Notes under the pieces: model-generated
The model's input: the letters and a program-made list of their open reading frames with translations, nothing else
The model's database searches: none
Told to the model about the DNA's origin: nothing
DNA from: JACVRX01 sp963831385
Lineage (GTDB): Bacteria > Actinomycetota > Actinomycetes > Jiangellales > Jiangellaceae
DNA: 64,000 bases
Direction: 5' to 3'
NCBI GenBank assembly: GCA_963831385.1
Contig: CAWHPW010000005.1
Location: 56,894 to 120,893 of the forward strand
In this document: piece by piece, positions 59,264 to 64,000 of the stretch
Numbering within the stretch: position 1 is the stretch's first letter
Layout of the letters: every line of letters begins with the position of its first letter
Made by a program: the position numbers and the translations under genes

Positions 59264-59578
59264 ATGCACGCCACCATCAGACGCTACGAGGGAATCGACC
59301 AGAGTCGCACCGAGGAGCTCGTCAAGAACGTCGGCGAGAACCTTCTGCCCCGTCTCAGCAAGCTGCCGGGCTTCAGCGGCTACTACCTGATCGGGGCCAG
59401 CAACGGCGTCATGAGCTCCATAGGCTTCTTCGAGACCTCGGCACAGGCCGACGAGTCGACCCGCGCCGCAGCCACCTGGGTGCGCGACGAGAAGCTCGAG
59501 ACCGCACTCCCGAACGCGCCCAAGGTCACCGGCGGAGAGGTGCTCGTGCACAAGACGAACGGCCTCGTCAGCGCGTAA
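59264..59578 (+). CDS. Small ABM-like dimeric alpha/beta-barrel protein
   Basis: A 104-aa protein: MHATIRRYEGIDQSRTEELVKNVGENLLPRLSKLPGFSGYYLIGASNGVMSSIGFFETSAQADESTRAAATWVRDEKLETALPNAP. The layout is that of antibiotic-biosynthesis-monooxygenase-type ferredoxin-like folds. ATG 59264 has AGGAG eight bases upstream. A strong terminator follows immediately. Likely monocistronic; activity unknown. Confidence 0.82.
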   Translation: MHATIRRYEGIDQSRTEELVKNVGENLLPRLSKLPGFSGYYLIGASNGVMSSIGFFETSAQADESTRAAATWVRDEKLETALPNAPKVTGGEVLVHKTNGLVSA

Positions 59579-59596
59579 CAGCTCCACAGCTACACC

Positions 59597-59625
59597 GGGA
59601 AAGGCCCGCACTGCGGGCCTTTCCC
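59597..59625 (+). terminator. Strong intrinsic terminator
   Basis: Thirteen-base perfect arms GGGAAAGGCCCGC (59597-59609) and GCGGGCCTTTCCC (59613-59625) with a three-base loop, 19 bases after the stop codon, followed by TCTGT. Confidence 0.92.
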
Positions 59626-59936
59626 TCTGTCCAGGACACTCCCCACCCGCCGCTGGAGGTGGGCTGTCTTGCGCCGCACGATGACCAGCGCTGCGCTGAC
59701 CAAGCTTGCTTTGGAGACCGCGCGTCACTGAAGCCATACGAGTGCACGACGATGCCGCCGGCGAACCGCGTGATGTCCACCAGCGCGAAGCGCGTCGTGT
59801 CAACCCGTCGAGCAGACGTTCGCCGCTGCCAGCAGATCTCGCTGACGATTAACACACCTACAGGTACGTCACGCCGTCGGTTGGTCCCCGCCGACGGCAT
59901 CGAGAGATCACTCTGGACGTGAGCCGTGGCGAGACT

Positions 59937-59958
59937 CGTAAGATCATTTGATCTTACG
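59937..59958. promoter_or_regulatory. 22-base palindrome in the 690-base gap
   Basis: CGTAAGATCA (59937-59946), TT, then TGATCTTACG (59949-59958): a perfect palindrome, AT-rich against a GC-rich background, followed by ACAATGTATTT. It could be an operator or a weak terminator. No gene is credible in 59626-60269 around it. Confidence 0.55.
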
Positions 59959-59988
59959 ACAATGTATTTCCCCAGGTCAGACCTAGAG

Positions 59989-60062
59989 CTGGCGCCGGGA
60001 CTAGAACCCGAACCGCCCGCTTGCAAGGCGGATGCCATCCGCTGCATCTGGCCCCTTACCAG
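59989..60062 (-). tRNA. tRNA-like sequence (possible degenerate tRNA-Ala, TGC)
   Basis: On the minus strand the 74-base segment has an anticodon-arm-like stem TCCGC/GCGGG around the loop CTTGCAA (anticodon TGC), and a T-arm-like TCGGG-TTCTAGT-CCCGG. A D-arm-like GCCA/TGGC has an 11-base loop. The acceptor ends pair in only five of seven positions (CTGGT against GCCAG), and the spacing before the D arm is too long. I regard it as a decayed or atypical tRNA. Confidence 0.35.
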
Positions 60063-60269
60063 TGACTCTGGTTAGCCGCCGCCCCACCGGGTGCCTGAAA
60101 CCGCACGGGGTTTACTCCATTTCGCGTCACGAATGACGTCACGCCGCAGGGCTGGCGACGAAGATCACCCACGAGACGCCGGGTGATCGTCACCCGATCC
60201 CAGGCCTAGGCGCCCTGCTACACAACGGCGCACTACCCGCGATCAGATTCGGTGTTGCGGTTGTGGGTG

Positions 60270-60626
60270 TTACGGCCGCTGGGTGGAGTTTTCGACGAGC
60301 GCGACGGTGGCGCCGGGGTCGGCGACTTGGATGACGAGGCGGGCATAGTGTTCGTCGGCCAGTTCGATGACGACGGCCTTGGCCGGATCGTGGACGTCCC
60401 AGAAGACCCGCTCGCCGTGGATGTGGAAGGTGCCTGCGGTGATGACGCCGGGCACGTGCGCGCCGGGGGCGCGGATGCCCTTTGGTTCGTTGATCACACC
60501 AGGGTCGGCGGTGGCGCCAAGGACGTTGGCCAGCGGGATGATCAGGCGGCTCTTCAGCGCCCACAGCTTGTCCGACCCTTCGATCTCGACGATCAGGCTG
60601 TCACCGTCGATGTCGACCCTTGCCAT
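60270..60626 (-). CDS. Conserved PH-like small protein
   Basis: A 118-aa protein: MARVDIDGDSLIVEIEGSDKLWALKSRLIIPLANVLGATADPGVINEPKGIRAPGAHVPGVITAGTFHIHGERVFWDVHDPAKAVVIELADEHYARLVIQVADP. This is a recognisable actinobacterial family with a beta-rich pleckstrin-homology-like fold, uncharacterised. ATG 60626 has a GGAGGAGGA ribosome site. Often found in accessory, stress-related regions. Confidence 0.82.
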   Translation of the reverse strand: MARVDIDGDSLIVEIEGSDKLWALKSRLIIPLANVLGATADPGVINEPKGIRAPGAHVPGVITAGTFHIHGERVFWDVHDPAKAVVIELADEHYARLVIQVADPGATVALVENSTQRP

Positions 60627-60814
60627 TGCTGTCCTCCTCCAACAGGGTGTCGGTCCAGCCGCCGCGCCAGAGCGGCGCCGCCCTGGTTCGGTTCGCTGGT
60701 CAGCGCGCCGGCCCTGGCCCGCAACCACAGGCCTGAATCGTCGCGGTGAGTGCGGTGGCCAGTGGCGGCGGCTGACCACCATTGTCGGCTGCACCACCGC
60801 CAAGGGCATGAGCG

Positions 60815-61040
60815 CGGCCGAAGGTCGACTGCGACATCACCCACGCCTTGCCATGGACCGAGCAGATCAAGGCGCTCGCTCACCGGCTCCATAAGGTCCT
60901 GGAAAACCATCCCGGGGTAGCCGGCATGCTAAAGACTCGCGACCCACTCGGGCCGCACTCCCTTGCCCTGGCCGAGGCCTTCCTGGCGCCGCTGCACGAA
61001 GCCGGGTTCTCCAACCGCGACACCGGCCTTTGCCCCCTCC
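60815..61040 (+). pseudogene. TetR C-terminal domain fragment
   Basis: The frame reads PWTEQIKALAHRLHKVLENHPGVAGMLKTRDPLGPHSLALAEAFLAPLHEAGFS, the ligand-domain pattern of TetR_C-type regulators (the usual sentence being W...L..LA..ht.ll.hP....l..rp..GP.al.laE..l..L..aGfs). No DNA-binding half precedes it, and after AGFSNRDTGL the sequence becomes proline-rich nonsense. A remnant of a larger regulator. Confidence 0.65.
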
Positions 61041-61162
61041 CCCCTCCCCCGACGGCGAGCGCAGCGCACCCGTCAGAAGCACACCCCACGGGCGCGTTCC
61101 TCTGCGCGGACAGCCACCGCGTGCGCTACCGACTCGCGCCCGACCTCTAGGGTCGGTGACCA

Positions 61163-61387
61163 ATGGCAGGAGTTGTGTTACGCGTCCGGCTCACCGGCGG
61201 TGATCACATCGACGTCACATACGACGAACCCGACACGATCGAAACAGACCAGGTCATTGAGCACGTCATCTCAACCTTGGCGGAGGACTCCGGACTGCTT
61301 CGCAGCAGACATGGTGACCGGCTCGTGGCGCTGTTCGCCCGGGGCGTAGCCGCCATCGAAATCGCGCCACGAGGCGCAATCCTGTGA
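61163..61387 (+). CDS. Small hypothetical protein
   Basis: A 74-aa protein, MAGVVLRVRLTGGDHIDVTYDEPDTIETDQVIEHVISTLAEDSGLLRSRHGDRLVALFARGVAAIEIAPRGAIL, with a beta-alpha-beta layout. Its last 14 codons recur as a diverged copy at 62570-62614 in which every base change is synonymous. This supports the frame as truly coding. Function unknown. Confidence 0.65.
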   Translation: MAGVVLRVRLTGGDHIDVTYDEPDTIETDQVIEHVISTLAEDSGLLRSRHGDRLVALFARGVAAIEIAPRGAIL

Positions 61388-61463
61388 CCGAGACTGGAGA
61401 TCTCCCGTCCAGACCGGCACGGAGTGCCCCAAGCATCCAGCACCGCTTCCGGGGCGTGTCACG

Positions 61464-61610
61464 CTGATCTTATTTGTCGATCAGCCTCACGGGCCGGCCC
61501 GGCTGTTGGAGATCATCTCGCCGGTTGGCTTCGCACGGTTCTTCGTCGAGCTTGCCGACCTGGTTGATTCAGCCCCGGACGACGCGGCAGCGGTGACCGC
61601 ACTCAACACC
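61464..61610 (+). pseudogene. Cupin-protein C-terminal fragment
   Basis: LILFVDQPHGPARLLEIISPVGFARFFVELADLVDSAPDDAAAVTALNTD matches the C-terminal half of small cupin proteins (the part after the barrel, with the EIISPxGFxRFF motif). No cupin barrel precedes it, and downstream the frame becomes arginine-rich. A truncated remnant; the rest of 61388-61761 shows no gene. Confidence 0.6.
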
Positions 61611-61761
61611 GATGATGTTCGGGCGGTTCGTCGGCGGCGGCGAGCAAGCCGTGCTGGATGGGCTGCTCGCCCAGTAGCGATCCAACCAGGGCCACCGACC
61701 CGCACCGATGACGCTCATGCGTTCTGGCCGCCGAACCAGCCGTCAGATGTACTGGCCCGTC

Positions 61762-62010
61762 TCAACGCTGGCGTTGTCTGTCGTGTACACCCGACACGAA
61801 CACGACGTTGGCCAGGTTGATGACCACGCCGTGCTCGCGGGCCTCGCGGTTGGACCTCGCTCGGGTCAAGGTCAGACTTCGCCGCTCGTTCAGATCATGA
61901 CCGATCGCATCCAGCGCCTCCGCGGCGCCACCAAAGTCGCGGGTTATCACGGAAACATCCTCACCGCTCACCGAGTGCAATCGCACGGTCAGTTCTATGT
62001 TGTCAGGCAC
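61762..62010 (-). CDS. Small hypothetical protein
   Basis: An 82-aa protein: PDNIELTVRLHSVSGEDVSVITRDFGGAAEALDAIGHDLNERRSLTLTRARSNREAREHGVVINLANVVFVSGVHD. GTG 62010 has CGGGAGGGG upstream. The pattern (beta strand, helix, beta strand ending in VVINLANVVFV) resembles small PH-like or gp-type proteins. It neighbours other small stress-type genes. Function unknown. Confidence 0.6.
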   Translation of the reverse strand: MPDNIELTVRLHSVSGEDVSVITRDFGGAAEALDAIGHDLNERRSLTLTRARSNREAREHGVVINLANVVFVSGVHDRQRQR

Positions 62011-62178
62011 AGTTGGCCCCTCCCGGCGAGAATCCAGCTTCGCGCACCTCTCGCCGTCAGTGTCCTCCTGCATCGAAGGATCCGGTCAACATGAACTCGT
62101 GCCAGCTGGTCATCGCATGCGCCGCGCGTGCGGGTTCTTCCAGCCTGTGGCGGCCCTCCCGTGCCACCATCGACGTCC

Positions 62179-62508
62179 ATGGACGTTGCGTCGATCACTG
62201 CGCTGGCCGAGGCCCAACTCGTGGCGGCCACGACAGCCGAGAGCGGTCGCAGCTCGGTCACCGTCTATGGCAGGTCCGGAGCGCGTCTGCGACAGACCAT
62301 CGTGGCGCTTGCGGTGGGGCGCGTGATGGGCGAGCACAAGAGTCCCGGGGATGCATCGGTGTTCTGCCTACGGGGGCGGGTCCTGCTTCGCGCCGGCCAG
62401 TCGCACGCCGAGCTGGGACCGGGTGACCTGGTCGCGGTGCCGCCGCAGAGGCACGACCTCGAGGCCCTGGAGCCGTCTGTGCTGTTGCTGACGGTCGCGC
62501 TGCATTGA
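62179..62508 (+). CDS. Small cupin-domain protein
   Basis: A 109-aa protein, MDVASITALAEAQLVAATTAESGRSS, then a cupin barrel: QTIVALAVGRVMGEHKSPGDASVFCLRGRVLLRAGQSHAELGPGDLVAVPPQRHDLEALEPSVLLLTVAL. Metal ligands are suggested by the single H in GEHKSPG and the later RHDLE. ATG 62179. Often acts as a small-molecule sensor or isomerase; role unknown. Confidence 0.82.
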   Translation: MDVASITALAEAQLVAATTAESGRSSVTVYGRSGARLRQTIVALAVGRVMGEHKSPGDASVFCLRGRVLLRAGQSHAELGPGDLVAVPPQRHDLEALEPSVLLLTVALH

Positions 62509-62569
62509 CTTGCATGAGCGCGCGACGTGTCGAACTCACCCACCAGCGTGATGCCACGCATAATGGCCG

Positions 62570-62614
62570 GGCGTTGCCGCCATTGAGATAGCGCCACGCG
62601 GCGCGATCTTATGA
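62570..62614 (+). pseudogene. Diverged copy of the 3' end of the 61163 gene
   Basis: The 45 bases encode GVAAIEIAPRGAIL-stop, identical in protein to 61343-61387 but with eight base changes, all synonymous. Similarity runs on for about 18 bases past the stop. A TAA three codons upstream closes the frame, so only this tail survives. Confidence 0.75.
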
Positions 62615-62788
62615 CTAAGGCTGAAGGTCTAGCCGTAGGTCATGCTCGTAGCCGATGAGCGCAGGTTCGGCCGTATCCCGGTGCCGATCGAGGCTGGGGA
62701 GATCAGCCGCTCGTCATCGGTGTCCGCCGCCGCCGTCAGCGACTACGCCTGGGTCGCGATGCAGGGCGCCGCCGAATCCCCAACCGGG

Positions 62789-63154
62789 TCAGGACGTGCG
62801 GTTGCGGGTCTTGCGGCGCTTGCGAGGTTCGCGCCGCGACTTCTCGTCCTCGATCTGGCGAATCAGCTCGCTACGCACCTCCGCGAGCGCATGATCGAGG
62901 TCGCGCTCATGGGAGGTGGCCACCAGGTGCGACCGTCCCGCCAGCCAGGCTTGAAGGGTGACCTTCTGGTCCGGGCCCTCGGTGTCTTTCAACGACACCT
63001 CGAGGTCGACCTGGTCGGGCGCCCATCCCGACAGATGCGGCGCAAGCGCGGACAGGGCACCGAGAATGCGCAGCCGGTCGGCCGCCGCGAAGCCGGCGCC
63101 GATGCGCAGACGATCTTCCAGGATTCCCGCGGGGTCTTTCTCGGTTCCGCTCAT
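62789..63154 (-). CDS. HPF/RaiA-like (S30AE-type) small protein
   Basis: A 121-aa protein: RILGALSALAPHLSGWAPDQVDLEVSLKDTEGPDQKVTLQAWLAGRSHLVATSHERDLDHALAEVRSELIRQIEDEKSRREPRKRRKT. Its beta-alpha-beta-beta-alpha order with a basic C-terminal tail fits the S30AE ribosome-hibernation family, although shortened. It could bind ribosomes or RNA in growth arrest. ATG 63154 lies about nine bases after a GGAGG-type site. Confidence 0.75.
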   Translation of the reverse strand: MSGTEKDPAGILEDRLRIGAGFAAADRLRILGALSALAPHLSGWAPDQVDLEVSLKDTEGPDQKVTLQAWLAGRSHLVATSHERDLDHALAEVRSELIRQIEDEKSRREPRKRRKTRNRTS

Positions 63155-63299
63155 CGGTCCGCCTCCCTCGTCGGTTCACCGTACGGCGTCGCCCTGACCT
63201 GACCCGGCCGCGGCGCGTATTTGCGTGACTGCGCTCACTTGGGCGACCTTCGTCGCGCCAAGAACGCCTCGCTCCTATGCCGATCCCGGGCCATAGCAT

Positions 63300-63440
63300 G
63301 TGGAGCTCGTCGTCTTGCTCGCCAGCGGCGTCGGCCTCGCCCTCGTTGCGCACATCTCGACCACTGTCACCCACGCGGTCGCGGCCGTCGCTGCAGCCGT
63401 CCCGGTTCGGCTCTTCGGCCCGCGGATCCTGACTGCATAA
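63300..63440 (+). CDS. Small hydrophobic membrane protein
   Basis: A 46-aa frame, VELVVLLASGVGLALVAHISTTVTHAVAAVAAAVPVRLFGPRILTA, start GTG 63300. Almost wholly hydrophobic with a proline break, likely one or two membrane segments. The ribosome site is weak. From 63441 to 63784 no credible gene is seen; a 61-aa frame at 63563 has no family. Confidence 0.4.
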   Translation: MELVVLLASGVGLALVAHISTTVTHAVAAVAAAVPVRLFGPRILTA

Positions 63441-63784
63441 CGGCCTGTGCCCCGGCGCTGCGGGCGTCGTACGCGCGTGCGGCTCTCGGGGACGTTGCCT
63501 CGGACTGCCATACAGGGGAGTAGACCCGCGACGGACCGCCACACCAAGGTGACGGTCAGAACATGGTGTGGTCGTTGGCTGACCGCTGGCGGGATCGTCT
63601 GGAGCACGTCCCAGCGCTCGACGACGTCGCCGTCCTAGTGTCGAAGCGGAAGATGTCGCGGCGGCCGACCGATGCAGATAGGCCGCCACCAACCGCCTGG
63701 CGCATGCCCCCGCCACAGCACGGGCAATCGCGCCGATGTAGCCGGTGACCTCCGGCGGTGGATGTCTAGGTCCACGAGCTCGGC

Positions 63785-63964
63785 TCACTCCCCTTCGAGC
63801 CGATGCGGGCGGATGAGCGCTGTTGGCTCGTCGCCGACGTTGATCAGCTGAAGGTCGGACACGACGTCTGCTGCCCCTTCTCCGATTTCTACGAGCACTG
63901 GCATGGCAGGATCACCGAAACGTTCCAAGGCAGCGATCAGGTCGCCGACGGTATGGATGTTCAC
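63785..63964 (-). CDS. Small conserved-looking protein
   Basis: A 59-aa protein: MNIHTVGDLIAALERFGDPAMPVLVEIGEGAADVVSDLQLINVGDEPTALIRPHRLEGE. GTG 63964 has GGAGGAGG eight bases upstream. The pattern, a short helix then strand pairs (TVGDLIAALxxFGDPxMPVLVE), recalls small phage-and-host proteins with a similar opening. Function unknown. Confidence 0.65.
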   Translation of the reverse strand: MNIHTVGDLIAALERFGDPAMPVLVEIGEGAADVVSDLQLINVGDEPTALIRPHRLEGE

Positions 63965-64000
63965 CGGGCTCCTCCTCCGTGCTCGACTGCTCGGCAGGGC

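Noticed and set aside
59568..60047. Minus-strand frame of 159 codons across the terminator and tRNA-like region
   Set aside because: It passes through a perfect terminator stem, has low-complexity composition and matches no family.
62907..63788. Minus-strand frame of 293 codons near the window end
   Set aside because: Arginine-rich shadow overlapping the HPF-like and small genes, with no structure-like pattern.
1..64000. CRISPR arrays or insertion sequences
   Set aside because: No regularly spaced direct repeats with unique spacers and no transposase motif were seen.

Overview
The window is high-GC DNA (roughly two thirds G+C) from a member of the Actinomycetota. The evidence is GTG starts, GTGA/ATGA gene overlaps, SoxR, OtsA/OtsB with a DUF3263 neighbour, a class F sortase, a BTAD/AAA regulator, CIRCE-controlled groEL and a dodecin. 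I cannot fix the genus; the gene content would suit Frankiales, Sporichthyales or Geodermatophilales relatives. No CRISPR array, insertion sequence, prophage or rRNA operon was found.

Layout. 0-5.5 kb: cutC, a small protein, an orphan VapC-like PIN gene, groEL with two tandem CIRCE operators, then a membrane HTTM protein with its coupled partner, facing a DCC-type thiol oxidoreductase. 5.5-8 kb: cspA, and a threonine-synthase-like PLP enzyme coupled to a MoaD/CysO-type sulfur carrier; the pair lies behind a clear SAM-I riboswitch. Three copies of a palindromic repeat sit in the gaps. 8-15.5 kb: dienelactone hydrolase, trehalose synthesis (otsB, otsA), SoxR, a lipoprotein and an ACT-domain protein. 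15.5-27.4 kb: solute-binding lipoprotein, DedA, thioesterase, a Tat-exported PLP enzyme, universal stress protein, amino-acid permease, ferredoxin-NADP reductase facing an FdhF/YdeP-type molybdoenzyme, an FAD oxidoreductase and hemerythrin. 27.5-35 kb: a three-gene cell-envelope stress operon, BrkB, a K+ channel, DUF4239 membrane proteins, dodecin and poly-gamma-glutamate hydrolase-like proteins. 35-47.7 kb: subtilisin-like protease, BBE oxidoreductase, an alpha/beta hydrolase-glycosyltransferase with TetR, then a divergent redox operon (OsmC, two FAD enzymes, a large BTAD/ATPase regulator). 47.7-58.4 kb: sortase F/DUF4397 envelope trio, MaoC, a polysaccharide set ending in an Lrp regulator facing an EamA exporter, a broken desaturase and Hsp20. 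58.4-64 kb: an accessory stretch of small stress-type proteins (PH-like, cupin, HPF-like), decayed fragments, palindromes and a tRNA-like sequence.

Two themes stand out. First, the SAM-riboswitch/thrC-like/MoaD unit looks like a sulfur-amino-acid module rather than ordinary threonine synthesis, possibly a protein-thiocarboxylate-dependent homocysteine-type synthase. Second, at least nine genes carry single-base frameshifts inside otherwise well conserved proteins (cutC, the 811 gene, the PIN gene, two lipoproteins, hydrolase/glycosyltransferase, a GGR-type reductase, desaturase and a HEPN remnant). That points to consensus indel errors or recent pseudogenes, and should be resolved before the broken genes are interpreted.
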